Part shown: positions 9,825 to 17,848 of the stretch, in pieces
How the letters are laid out: every line of letters begins with the position of its first letter
How positions within the stretch are numbered: the stretch's first letter is position 1
Position numbers and translations under genes: made by a program
Source of the DNA: Vagococcus hydrophili
GTDB taxonomy: Bacteria; Bacillota; Bacilli; Lactobacillales; Vagococcaceae
DNA: 64,000 nucleotides
Reading direction: 5' to 3'
Assembly (NCBI RefSeq): GCF_011304195.1
Contig: NZ_CP049887.1
Coordinates: 2,232,001 to 2,296,000, forward strand
Notes under the pieces: generated by a model
Databases searched by the model: none
Told to the model about the DNA's origin: nothing
The model's input: only the letters and a program-made list of their open reading frames with translations

Positions 9825-12062
9825 TTAGTTTGCTTTTTTAGGTGGATCAACTGGTTTCTCTCCGCCATTTTCATTTCCGTTTTCTTCATCCTTTTTAGGA
9901 GGAACAGTCGATTGAGTTGGTGCCTCAGTCGATTGAGTCGGAGGAGGTGTTGTATCTTTAGGAGGCGCTACAGACTCTTTAGTGCTTGGTGGAGCCACGC
10001 TTTCCTTAGGTTGTTCTTTCTTCTCAGATTCTTGTACTGGTGCAGAGCTTTCTGGGTAAGAAGAGCTAGAAGTCTTATAAGTTTTCTTACTTTGAGAACC
10101 AAGGAATCCGTTTAAGTAAACTTCATTCCCAATTCTTGTCACATCTGCTGGTTGTTTCCAATCAGTGACTTCAAGATTTTGATAAAGGAACGTCATATAG
10201 TTACGGTAAATATCCATTGCAAGTTGCTCACATTCGATAGGTATTGGTTCTAAATAATCATTGTAACCTGTCCAAACAGCAAAAGAGTATTTTGGTGTGT
10301 ATCCGACGAAAGTCACATCAGGTGAACCAACACCTAGACCTTTAACTTTAGGCAAATCTTCATCTGAATAGTTAGATTTACCAGTTTTACCGGCTTGAAT
10401 TAATTGAGGTACTTGAGCATCAACACCCGTGCCTCGATTAATAACATCTTTCAGCATATCAGTAATAATATAAGCCGTAGATTCTTTCATCGCACGATTT
10501 CCATTAGGTTCAAATTTCTCTTCCGTACCGTCTTCATAAACGATTTTGTTAACGTATGAAGGTTCATAGTAAACACCACCATTAGCAAATGCAGCATAAG
10601 CAGAGGCTAATTGCTGTGAAGAACCTTGCATAGTAATTGCAGTAGATTCATATACCTCATTATCAAATCCAAGTTTTTTAATAAATTCTTTAGATTTATC
10701 GGTACCAACTTCATCAAGAGCTTTTAATGCAGGAACGTTACGAGAGTCAACAAGTGATTCTCTCATTGTTAAGGAACCTCGATAGGAACGATCATAGTTG
10801 TATACAGGTGTTCCACTACTCTGATATTTATAAGGTTCATCTACATAAATTTCACCAGAACCATGATTTAAGTCTTCAATACTTGGAGCGTAAGCTACTA
10901 AGGGTTTTGTCGTAGAGCCAATATCTCTTTTGTTTTCAACTGCACCATTTCTAGCGCGTAACCCTTGATCTTTTTGATTACGACTTCCAATTTGTGCGGT
11001 AACATTTCCAGTTTTAACATCCACTAAAGTAGCGGTTGCTTGGAATTCGTTATCTGGGAAGTTAATTTCAGTGTTTTCATTGTTGATTAAGTTATATAGA
11101 TAAGTTTGAGCTTCCATGTCCATGTTTGTATAAACTTTTAAACCATCAGTATGGACGTTTTTCTTAGATTTTTTTTCAACTTCTTTAATAACTTCGGTAA
11201 TATAGTTATCTGTAACAATATCAAGCGTTGAATCCTCTTTAATTGGAACTAGACCTTGATCAATTGGTTCAGCTACAGCCGCTTTATAATCAGCTTCTGA
11301 GATTTTTTTGTCTTTATACATTTCATTTAAAACAGTATCGCGTCTCTTTTTAGCATTGTCCTTTTGAGTATAAGGATCGTAATCATTAGGTGCTTGAGGT
11401 ATTCCTGCAAGTAAAGCATACTGAGCAAGTGAAAGATCACCAAACTCTTTACCATAATATGTTTTAGCAGCAGTTTTCATTCCGTAGACACCATTAGCCA
11501 TGTATACGCGGTTGATGTAATAAGTTAAAATCTCGTCTTTAGATTTTTTCTTCTCTAGTTCAACTGAAAGCCAAGCTTCTTGGGCTTTTCTTTTAATCGT
11601 TTGATCTTCTTTTTTATGAGAGAAGTAAGATAACTTGATTAACTGTTGGGTCAGGGTACTACCACCTTGACGATTATTACCTTTGATATTTGAAACAGCT
11701 GCTCCCATAATACGAATCGGATCCACGCCAATATGCTTTTCAAAACGCTTGTCCTCAATTGAGATAACCGCATCTTTCATCATTGGTGGAATTTCGTTAG
11801 GCTTAATAATTTCACGATTCTTTTCACCTAGGGTAACAATAGGGTTTCCTTTAATGTCATAAACTGTAGAAGAGCGTGTGTCTTCTAGTTTTTTGTAATC
11901 AAGGGCAGGCGCATCTTTTACATAGTAGAAAAAAGCAGCACTACCGATGACTAAAGGAATACAAATTAAAGTGAGTAAAATGATACACGTGATAAGTAGG
12001 ATTTTACCTTTACTTTTTTTTCTTTTTTCGGGTCTAATTCTACCCGTGGGTCTATTCTCCAT
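9825..12062 (-). CDS. pbp1A: Class A penicillin-binding protein 1A (transglycosylase/transpeptidase)
   Basis: About 745 residues. A basic cytoplasmic N terminus and one membrane segment (about 21-47) lead into a GT51 transglycosylase domain with EDKRF (Glu103) and GGSTLTQQLIK. The transpeptidase domain has STTK (active Ser383, Lys386), SRN and KTGKS. A proline/serine/threonine/glutamate-rich tail of about 90 residues follows, probably wall-spanning. The frame extends to a TTG at 12080, but that codon sits inside the AAGGAG ribosome site. ATG 12062 is correctly spaced and overlaps the recU stop by 11 bp, indicating coupling. Confidence 0.95.
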   Translation of the reverse strand: MENRPTGRIRPEKRKKSKGKILLITCIILLTLICIPLVIGSAAFFYYVKDAPALDYKKLEDTRSSTVYDIKGNPIVTLGEKNREIIKPNEIPPMMKDAVISIEDKRFEKHIGVDPIRIMGAAVSNIKGNNRQGGSTLTQQLIKLSYFSHKKEDQTIKRKAQEAWLSVELEKKKSKDEILTYYINRVYMANGVYGMKTAAKTYYGKEFGDLSLAQYALLAGIPQAPNDYDPYTQKDNAKKRRDTVLNEMYKDKKISEADYKAAVAEPIDQGLVPIKEDSTLDIVTDNYITEVIKEVEKKSKKNVHTDGLKVYTNMDMEAQTYLYNLINNENTEINFPDNEFQATATLVDVKTGNVTAQIGSRNQKDQGLRARNGAVENKRDIGSTTKPLVAYAPSIEDLNHGSGEIYVDEPYKYQSSGTPVYNYDRSYRGSLTMRESLVDSRNVPALKALDEVGTDKSKEFIKKLGFDNEVYESTAITMQGSSQQLASAYAAFANGGVYYEPSYVNKIVYEDGTEEKFEPNGNRAMKESTAYIITDMLKDVINRGTGVDAQVPQLIQAGKTGKSNYSDEDLPKVKGLGVGSPDVTFVGYTPKYSFAVWTGYNDYLEPIPIECEQLAMDIYRNYMTFLYQNLEVTDWKQPADVTRIGNEVYLNGFLGSQSKKTYKTSSSSYPESSAPVQESEKKEQPKESVAPPSTKESVAPPKDTTPPPTQSTEAPTQSTVPPKKDEENGNENGGEKPVDPPKKAN

Positions 12063-12684
12063 TAAAATAATCTCCTTCAATAAAATGTTGATCTAAAATG
12101 TTAAGATAGGGAATTCTAGGAACAAAACCAGCTTTAATTTCATGGCCCTCTTTTTCGATAACGGATAGAGGAATTGATTTTCTACCATCTGTTAATTGAT
12201 TGTCCCAAAATTCGATTATAACACTGGAAGATACTAAAAAGTAACGTTCTGTGGCCGAGAAGTAAATCAGAACAAAAGTAATGCCATCTTGTTTTAAACA
12301 ATTTTTCATATGGATGATTTGATGCTCATGAAAATTGCTTAATGGAAAAGAGGTTTTGTTTTTTGTTTGTTTTGCTTCAAAGTCAATATACTTACCTTTG
12401 TAAACGCCATTGTAGTCAGTTGTTGAGGCTTCTTTAAAGTAGGCTTCTTTAATCACTGCAGCACTTCTTTTCGGGTAATCAACAGAAACGATTTGAATGG
12501 GTGTAGGTTTTTTGTGAATAACAGCTATGCCCTTATCTAGGTAATATTGATTGGTTTGATTAATTTCAGCCTCAAAGCTCATTCCTCTATTAGCAAAGGT
12601 TACAGGTTTCTTCTGCTTCTTTTTACTAGTTGAAAATGTTCGGTTAAGGCTTCCTTTAGGGTAATTTATAGTCAGATATATCAC
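12052..12684 (-). CDS. recU: Holliday junction resolvase
   Basis: A 210-residue RecU, the Gram-positive junction resolvase that works with RuvAB and RecA in recombinational repair and chromosome segregation. Conserved features are the NRGMSFEAEINQTNQYY helix, HKKPTPIQIV, and the nuclease core YIDFEAKQTKNK followed by FPLSNFHEHQ. The start is uncertain: the frame begins at a GTG only one base after AGGAG, too close for normal initiation, and no other ATG is near. It overlaps pbp1a by 11 bp, the same recU-pbp1 order as in Bacillus and Enterococcus. Confidence 0.93.
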   Translation of the reverse strand: MIYLTINYPKGSLNRTFSTSKKKQKKPVTFANRGMSFEAEINQTNQYYLDKGIAVIHKKPTPIQIVSVDYPKRSAAVIKEAYFKEASTTDYNGVYKGKYIDFEAKQTKNKTSFPLSNFHEHQIIHMKNCLKQDGITFVLIYFSATERYFLVSSSVIIEFWDNQLTDGRKSIPLSVIEKEGHEIKAGFVPRIPYLNILDQHFIEGDYFNGE

Positions 12685-12796
12685 ACTCCTAGTCTGTATT
12701 ATATCAAAAAATTTATTACAATGAAAAGAAAATAAGTTAAATCTTCACATTTAATAGGAATATATTAAGTATTTTTAAATTTTTTTAATAAAATAG

Positions 12797-12825
12797 TTGT
12801 TTTATAAGGAAAAAATCTTTATAGT
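12797..12825 (+). promoter_or_regulatory. Candidate upstream promoter of gpsB
   Basis: TTGTTT and TATAGT are separated by 17 bp in the very AT-rich recU-gpsB gap. Confidence 0.5.
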
Positions 12826-12850
12826 ATATATGGATAGAACAATTTTCAAT

Positions 12851-12879
12851 TTGATTTATGAAATAAAATTAGATATAAT
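12851..12879 (+). promoter_or_regulatory. Main gpsB promoter (sigma-A type)
   Basis: TTGATT, 17 bp, then a consensus TATAAT. Transcription would start near 12886 and leave a 5' leader of about 55 nt. Confidence 0.7.
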
Positions 12880-12940
12880 TGAAATATTATGTGCTGTTTT
12901 TTTATCAGTGTTAATTAGTAATTAAAAAGAGGTGTATTAA

Positions 12941-13363
12941 TTGGCTAAATTAGTGTATTCAGCTAGAGATATTTTACAAAAAGAGTTTAAAACTAAAGTC
13001 AGAGGTTATGACCCAATTGAAGTTGATGAATTTTTAGATAATGTTATCAAAGATTATGAAGCTTATAATCAAGAGTTGTTAGCCTTAAAAGAAGAAAATC
13101 ATCGCTTAGTTAACAAAGTGGATCAATTAACACAGAATCAAGCGACTTTATCAAGAATGAAACAAGATGCACCAAAAACAACAGCAGTGACTAACTTTGA
13201 CATTCTAAAACGTTTGTCTAATTTAGAAAAACATGTTTTCGGTAGCAAATTAGAAGAAGCACCAGCATCTGATATTTCAGACAATGCTAAAAGCATGCTA
13301 AACAACGCAGCGCAACGAGTATTAGATGAAAAAGAAGATTTAGACGCAACAAGACGCTTCTAA
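12941..13363 (+). CDS. gpsB: Cell-cycle protein GpsB (DivIVA-like)
   Basis: A 140-residue cytoplasmic, membrane-associated adaptor that links class A PBPs and divisome proteins in cell elongation and division. The N-terminal DivIVA-type domain contains ARDILQKEFKTKVRGYDPIEVDEFLDNVI, described here only by its key FKTKVRGYDP element, followed by a coiled coil to about residue 70. A linker and a short C-terminal helical domain ending near Arg139 follow. The start is TTG after AAAGAGGTG. It faces away from recU-pbp1a, whose PBP product is a known class of GpsB partner. Confidence 0.94.
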   Translation: MAKLVYSARDILQKEFKTKVRGYDPIEVDEFLDNVIKDYEAYNQELLALKEENHRLVNKVDQLTQNQATLSRMKQDAPKTTAVTNFDILKRLSNLEKHVFGSKLEEAPASDISDNAKSMLNNAAQRVLDEKEDLDATRRF

Positions 13364-13379
13364 GAAAAAAATGAATAGC

Positions 13380-13770
13380 AATCTGTAGTTTTCGGATAAT
13401 CGCAGCTGTAAAAGGTTGAGGAAAGTCCATGCTCGCACAAACTGAGATGTTTGTAGTGTTCGTGCTTAATGAAAAAATAAGTTAAGGTATTCTTTTTTTA
13501 AAAGAATAACGGCAGAAAAAACAGCTAAGGTGTTAAAGCTATGCTGGAGTATTCTTGAAAGTGCCACAGTGACGAAGTAATTTTAGAAATAAAATTAGTG
13601 GAACGGGTAAACCCCTCGAGCGAGCAACCCAAACTTATGGTAGGGGCACCTTTTTCAAGGAATTGAACTTAGAAAAGGGACAGAGTAATCTGTAGACAGA
13701 TGGTTATCGTCAATAGTTGTCCTGACAATTATTGATACAGAACATGGCTTACAGAAAACTACAGCATTCA
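13380..13770 (+). ncRNA. rnpB: RNase P RNA, Bacillus type (type B)
   Basis: The catalytic RNA of RNase P, which matures tRNA 5' ends. The P1 helix is formed by CTGTAGTTTTC at 13383-13393 and GAAAACTACAG at 13754-13764. The conserved GAGGAAAGTCC core lies near 13419, and ACAGAACATGGCTTACAG lies close to the 3' end. A CGAGCGAGCAACCC-type conserved segment is near 13618. Length of about 390 nt fits type B. The ends were set from P1 and may be off by a few bases. A terminator follows immediately. Confidence 0.93.
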
Positions 13771-13775
13771 GGGTT

Positions 13776-13810
13776 GCCTTCCTTAATTTATTTTTTGGAA
13801 GGCTTTTTTT
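13776..13810 (+). terminator. Terminator of rnpB
   Basis: GCCTTCC pairs with GGAAGGC around a T-rich loop, followed by seven T residues. Confidence 0.85.
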
Positions 13811-13842
13811 ATAGATAAATTTTAAAAAAAGGAAGATTATAA

Positions 13843-14997
13843 ATGAAAGAATATAAATTAGTTGCAACAGCTGCTAGTGGGATTGAAGCACTAGTAGGAA
13901 AAGAATTAAGAGATTTAGGTATCGAGTGCCAAGTTGAAAATGGAAAAGCTATTTTTAATGGCAATATTGAAACGATTGCCATGACTAATCTATGGTTAAG
14001 AACAGCTGACCGTGTAAAAATAATTGTCGCTGAGTTTGAAGCGACAACGTTTGAAGAACTATTTGAACAAACAAAAGCAATTGCTTGGGAAGATATCTTA
14101 CCAATGGATGCTGAATTCCCGGTTGCTGGAAAATCAATTAAATCAACTTTATTTAGTGTTTCAGATTGTCAATCAATTACTAAAAAAGCGATTGTTACTC
14201 GCTTAAGTGAGTATTATTCAAGATATGGTCGTTTACCAGAGTCGGGAGTTAAATTTCCACTCGAAGTGGCGTTACTTAAAGATAAAGTAACCATTACATT
14301 AGATACAACAGGACCAAGTTTGTTTAAACGAGGGTATCGAATGGAAAAAGGTGGGGCACCACTTAAAGAAAATATGGCAGCAGCTATTATTCAATTAACT
14401 AATTGGCGCAAAGATCGTCCGTTTTATGATCCAGTATGTGGTTCAGGAACATTTTGTATTGAGGCAGCTCTAATGGGTCGTAATATGGCACCTGGTCTTA
14501 ATCGTGAGTTTATGTTTGAATCATGGCCATGGGTAGATAAAGTAGCAGTTGAAAAAGTTCGTGAGGAAGCGAAGAGTAAAATAGATCACGATGTAAAATT
14601 AGACATTACGGGAACAGACATTGATCCGAAAATGATCGCAATTGCAAAAAGAAATGCTGATGAAGTTGGTTTAGGGAACGACATTACCTTTAAACAAATG
14701 AATTTAAGTGATTTTACGACTGATAAAGAATATGGTGTTATTGTTGCCAATCCGCCATACGGTGAACGTTTAGGTGAGGAAGAAACGGTTCAGGCATTAT
14801 ATAAGCTAATGGGTAAAACGTATCGTTCAATGCCAACATGGAGTAAATATTTCTTAACAAGTGATTTAACCTTCGAAAAACATTACGGACCAAGATCAAC
14901 GAAGAAAAGAAAATTATATAATGGGGCATTACGTACTGATTTATTCCAATACTGGGGCACACGTCCTCCAAGAAAACCAAGAGAAGAGAGGGAATAA
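13843..14997 (+). CDS. THUMP-domain 23S rRNA (guanine-N2)-methyltransferase family (YpsC/RlmL-like)
   Basis: A 384-residue class I RNA methyltransferase. An N-terminal ferredoxin-like/THUMP region (about 1-160) is followed by a Rossmann domain with DPVCGSGTFCIEAALMGRN as the SAM loop and the NPPYGERL catalytic motif at residues 303-310. It corresponds to the N-terminal half of E. coli RlmL and to Bacillus YpsC. The exact rRNA target is inferred from family. It follows gpsB and rnpB, an order conserved in Bacillus and Enterococcus. The M32 carboxypeptidase gene starts 1 bp after its stop. Confidence 0.9.
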   Translation: MKEYKLVATAASGIEALVGKELRDLGIECQVENGKAIFNGNIETIAMTNLWLRTADRVKIIVAEFEATTFEELFEQTKAIAWEDILPMDAEFPVAGKSIKSTLFSVSDCQSITKKAIVTRLSEYYSRYGRLPESGVKFPLEVALLKDKVTITLDTTGPSLFKRGYRMEKGGAPLKENMAAAIIQLTNWRKDRPFYDPVCGSGTFCIEAALMGRNMAPGLNREFMFESWPWVDKVAVEKVREEAKSKIDHDVKLDITGTDIDPKMIAIAKRNADEVGLGNDITFKQMNLSDFTTDKEYGVIVANPPYGERLGEEETVQALYKLMGKTYRSMPTWSKYFLTSDLTFEKHYGPRSTKKRKLYNGALRTDLFQYWGTRPPRKPREERE

Positions 14998-14998
14998 A

Positions 14999-16498
14999 AT
15001 GACTAAAGAGCAAGAATTTTTAGCTTACTTAAAAGAAATTTCATTGCTTCAAGAAGCAGTTGGCCTATCTGAATGGGATAGCCAAACTGGTATGCCTGAA
15101 AAAGGAGCTACTTACCGTGCTGAAATGTCTAGTTATTTATCAGGAATGGCCTTTGAAAAATCAACGAACCAAACCATGAAAGATTACTTAACATATTTTG
15201 AAGCCAATCAAGACGAGTTGTCAGATTTTGGTAAACAAGTTTTTGCAAAAACAAAAGAAAATTTTGATTTAAACAATAATATTCCTGTAGATCGTTTCCA
15301 AGCTTTCTCAAAATTAACATCAAACGCGCATAGTATTTGGGTAAATGCTAGAGAAGCTAAAGATTACGCTATCTACAAAGAAACCTTAGAAGAAATTATT
15401 AAAATGACGAAAGAATTTATTCCTTTGTGGAAAAAATCTGAAGCGACAAACTATGATGTTCTTTTAAATCAATACGAACCTGGTATGACAACAGCTATTT
15501 TAGATGATGTCTTCAAACAAGTTAAAGATGGCATTATGGCTATTAGAGCGGAGATTGAAGAAAAAGGAACGACTCCACGTACTGATTTTGTCAGCTACAA
15601 TGTGCCAATCGAAAACCAAAGAGAATTCGTCTCAACAGTTATCGAAAGAATTGGTTACGACTTTTCTAAAGGTCGTTTAGATGATACAGTTCATCCTTTC
15701 ATGTTGAACTTAAACCGAAATGACGCTCGTATTACAACAAGATGGGCTGAAAATGACTTCACGATGGCGACATTAGGTACGATTCATGAAGCAGGTCACG
15801 GCATGTATGAACAACACGTGGACGCTAAATATGATTACACACCACTTGCTGGTGGAACTTCTATGGGAATCCATGAGTCACAATCATTATTTAATGAAAT
15901 TATTGTGGGTGGAAGTAAAGCCTTCTGGAGTAAACAATATCCATTATTACAATCATTAACTGGTGATACATTTAAAGGGATTGATAATGATACATTCTAC
16001 AAGGGGCTTAAAGAAACAAAACCAAGTCTTGTTCGGATTGAATCAGATTCATTAACTTACCCATTACACATTATTATTCGTTATGAAATCGAAAAAATGA
16101 TTTTTAACGATGAAATCGACGTGGCAGATCTTCCAAAAATCTGGAACGATAAATATGAAGAGTATTTAGGTATTCGTCCAGAAAATGATTTAGAAGGTAT
16201 CCTACAAGATGTTCACTGGGCTGGTGGGAGCTTTGGTTACTTCCCATCATATGCTTTAGGTTATATGTATGCGGCCCAATTACATCATGCCATGAACAAA
16301 GTCATGGATGTAGAAGAAATTCTAGCGTCAGATGATTATTCAGCGATTCGCGAATGGTTAACTGAAAACATCCATCAATACGGAAGTTCAAGAAAACCAA
16401 ATCAATTAATTATGGATGCAACAGGCGAGAGCTTAAATCCACAATATTTGATTGATTACATGAAAGATTTATATTTTGATGTTTATCAAGTGAGATAG
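14999..16498 (+). CDS. Carboxypeptidase M32 (thermostable carboxypeptidase 1 family)
   Basis: A 499-residue cytosolic metallocarboxypeptidase with no signal peptide. The zinc site is the HEAGH motif (His263, Glu264, His267), with the downstream family signature HESQSLFNE, and it has the long helical scaffold typical of M32. These enzymes remove C-terminal residues with broad specificity and are probably involved in peptide recycling. The frame is open from 14921 inside the upstream gene, but ATG 14999, preceded by GAGAGGGAAT, matches homologs. It likely forms an operon with the methyltransferase gene. Confidence 0.93.
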   Translation: MTKEQEFLAYLKEISLLQEAVGLSEWDSQTGMPEKGATYRAEMSSYLSGMAFEKSTNQTMKDYLTYFEANQDELSDFGKQVFAKTKENFDLNNNIPVDRFQAFSKLTSNAHSIWVNAREAKDYAIYKETLEEIIKMTKEFIPLWKKSEATNYDVLLNQYEPGMTTAILDDVFKQVKDGIMAIRAEIEEKGTTPRTDFVSYNVPIENQREFVSTVIERIGYDFSKGRLDDTVHPFMLNLNRNDARITTRWAENDFTMATLGTIHEAGHGMYEQHVDAKYDYTPLAGGTSMGIHESQSLFNEIIVGGSKAFWSKQYPLLQSLTGDTFKGIDNDTFYKGLKETKPSLVRIESDSLTYPLHIIIRYEIEKMIFNDEIDVADLPKIWNDKYEEYLGIRPENDLEGILQDVHWAGGSFGYFPSYALGYMYAAQLHHAMNKVMDVEEILASDDYSAIREWLTENIHQYGSSRKPNQLIMDATGESLNPQYLIDYMKDLYFDVYQVR

Positions 16499-16506
16499 AC
16501 ATTATT

Positions 16507-16543
16507 AAGTACTTCTAATTAATTTTAGAGGTGCTTTTTTTTA
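16507..16543 (+). terminator. Terminator after the M32 carboxypeptidase gene
   Basis: AGTACTTCTAATT pairs with AATTTTAGAGGTGCT, followed by eight T residues. Confidence 0.75.
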
Positions 16544-16550
16544 TTTTCCC

Positions 16551-16720
16551 CAGTTGCTAGGATCTAAACGCTTTTTTCACCACGCTGATGTAGTCTGGTA
16601 TAAAAAATCTGCTCCTGCGGCAACTTCAAAAACCACAATCAATCCGAAAAGCATGGATTGTTTGTGATTTCCTCCAGTTGCTTGGAGCAAACCTATTTTT
16701 TATACACGCTGATTATCCAT
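16551..16720. repeat. Palindromic repeat copy B
   Basis: One unit plus a half unit of the family seen at 351-752. The central arms here are CAATCC and GGATTG around GAAAAGCAT, replacing AATTC and GAATT. The outer arms are ATAAAAAATCTGCTCC and GGAGCAAACCTATTTTTTAT. Both sides of the stem have changed together. It lies after a terminator between two co-directional genes. Confidence 0.85.
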
Positions 16721-16822
16721 TTTCTATGGCTCTTTATGTCAATAGTATAGGTTAGTATAGTTTAAACCAGGTGACTGTGATAAACTAAAATGGAAATTTT
16801 AAGCAAATGGGGAGCGGTAGAG

Positions 16823-17689
16823 ATGATATATGGAGCAATTGAAGCTGGTGGAACAAAATTTGTTTGTGCAGTCAGTGATGAAAATTTAACAATCTTAGAA
16901 CGTGTGAGCATTCCAACAACCACACCAGAAGAAACAATGAAAGAAGTTTTCGCATTTTTTGATCAACATCAACCAAACGCAATTGGTATTGGATCATTTG
17001 GACCGATTGATGTGAATCCGCTATCAGAAACATACGGATTTATTACGTCAACACCTAAAGTAGCATGGCAAGATTATCCATTCTTAAATGAAATGAAAAA
17101 ACGTTACGATATCCCATTCGGTTGGACAACTGATGTGAACGCAGCGGCTTACGGTGAAATGAAAAAGGGTGCAGCAGTTGGTAAATCTAGCTGTATGTAT
17201 ATTACGGTTGGAACAGGTATTGGTGCTGGTATTGTCGTCGATGGCAAAGTAATTCATGGTTACGGTCATCCTGAAGCGGGGCATTTACTTGTAAGAAGAC
17301 ACGTTGAAGATACCTATGAAGGAACTTGTCCTTTCCATAAAGATTGTTTAGAAGGCTTAGCAGCGGGTCCAGCTATTGGCAATCGTTTTGAGACACCTGC
17401 CCAAAACTTACCAACAGATCATAAAGCATGGGAAATTGAAGCTCACTACTTAGCGCAAGCTTTAGTAAGTTATACGTTAACAGTTTCGCCAGAAAAAATA
17501 ATTTTTGGTGGTGGCGTTATGAAACAAAAACAATTATTCCCATTAATTTATAAGGAATTCGAAAAATTAATGAATGGTTACGTGGCGACACCTAATTTAG
17601 AAGATTATATTGTTCCTTGTCAATTGGAAGATAATGCGGGTATTACAGGTTGTTTACTGCTTGCGGAAGATGCTCTAAATAACAAGTAA
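16823..17689 (+). CDS. scrK: ROK-family fructokinase
   Basis: A 288-residue sugar kinase of the ROK family. The ATP phosphate loop is GAIEAGGTKFVCAV at the N terminus, the catalytic Asp lies in TDVNAAAYGE, and the zinc-binding signature with His and Cys residues is GHPEAGHLLVRRH plus CPFHKDCLEGLAAGPA. The EGLAAG version with CPFHxDCLEG is typical of ScrK/YdhR/GmuE fructo- and mannokinases rather than glucokinases. The open frame begins at 16790, but ATG 16823 follows GGGGAG at proper spacing and gives the standard N terminus. No sucrose genes are adjacent, so the physiological sugar is inferred. Confidence 0.87.
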   Translation: MIYGAIEAGGTKFVCAVSDENLTILERVSIPTTTPEETMKEVFAFFDQHQPNAIGIGSFGPIDVNPLSETYGFITSTPKVAWQDYPFLNEMKKRYDIPFGWTTDVNAAAYGEMKKGAAVGKSSCMYITVGTGIGAGIVVDGKVIHGYGHPEAGHLLVRRHVEDTYEGTCPFHKDCLEGLAAGPAIGNRFETPAQNLPTDHKAWEIEAHYLAQALVSYTLTVSPEKIIFGGGVMKQKQLFPLIYKEFEKLMNGYVATPNLEDYIVPCQLEDNAGITGCLLLAEDALNNK

Positions 17690-17702
17690 TATAATAATCA
17701 AA

Positions 17703-17736
17703 ATTGAGATTGACGAAAATGTTAATCTCTTTTTTT
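17703..17736 (+). terminator. Terminator after scrK
   Basis: GAGATTGAC pairs with GTTAATCTC around GAAAAT, followed by a T run. The T run merges into the half palindromic repeat that follows. Confidence 0.75.
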
Positions 17737-17770
17737 AGTTACTTGGAATTAAACACCTTTTTCATCACGC
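17736..17770. repeat. Solo half of the palindromic repeat (copy C)
   Basis: Only one arm of the family is present: TAGTTACTTGGAATTAAACA followed by CCTTTTTCATCACGC. Without the opposite arm it cannot form the long hairpin, so it looks like a decayed or partial copy. Confidence 0.65.
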
Positions 17771-17783
17771 TTATAATCTATGG

Positions 17784-17812
17784 TTGAAGTCTACTGTAAA
17801 CAAAGGTACAAT
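17784..17812 (+). promoter_or_regulatory. Promoter of the first Ktr gene
   Basis: TTGAAG and TACAAT are spaced 17 bp apart, about 35 bp before the start codon. Confidence 0.6.
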
Positions 17813-17848
17813 GGGCGATAAAGACTAAATGTAATTGAGGAAATAAGA

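Noticed and set aside
13655-13867. 70-codon antisense frame over rnpB
   Set aside because: It covers the RNase P RNA 3' region and its terminator; no coding evidence.
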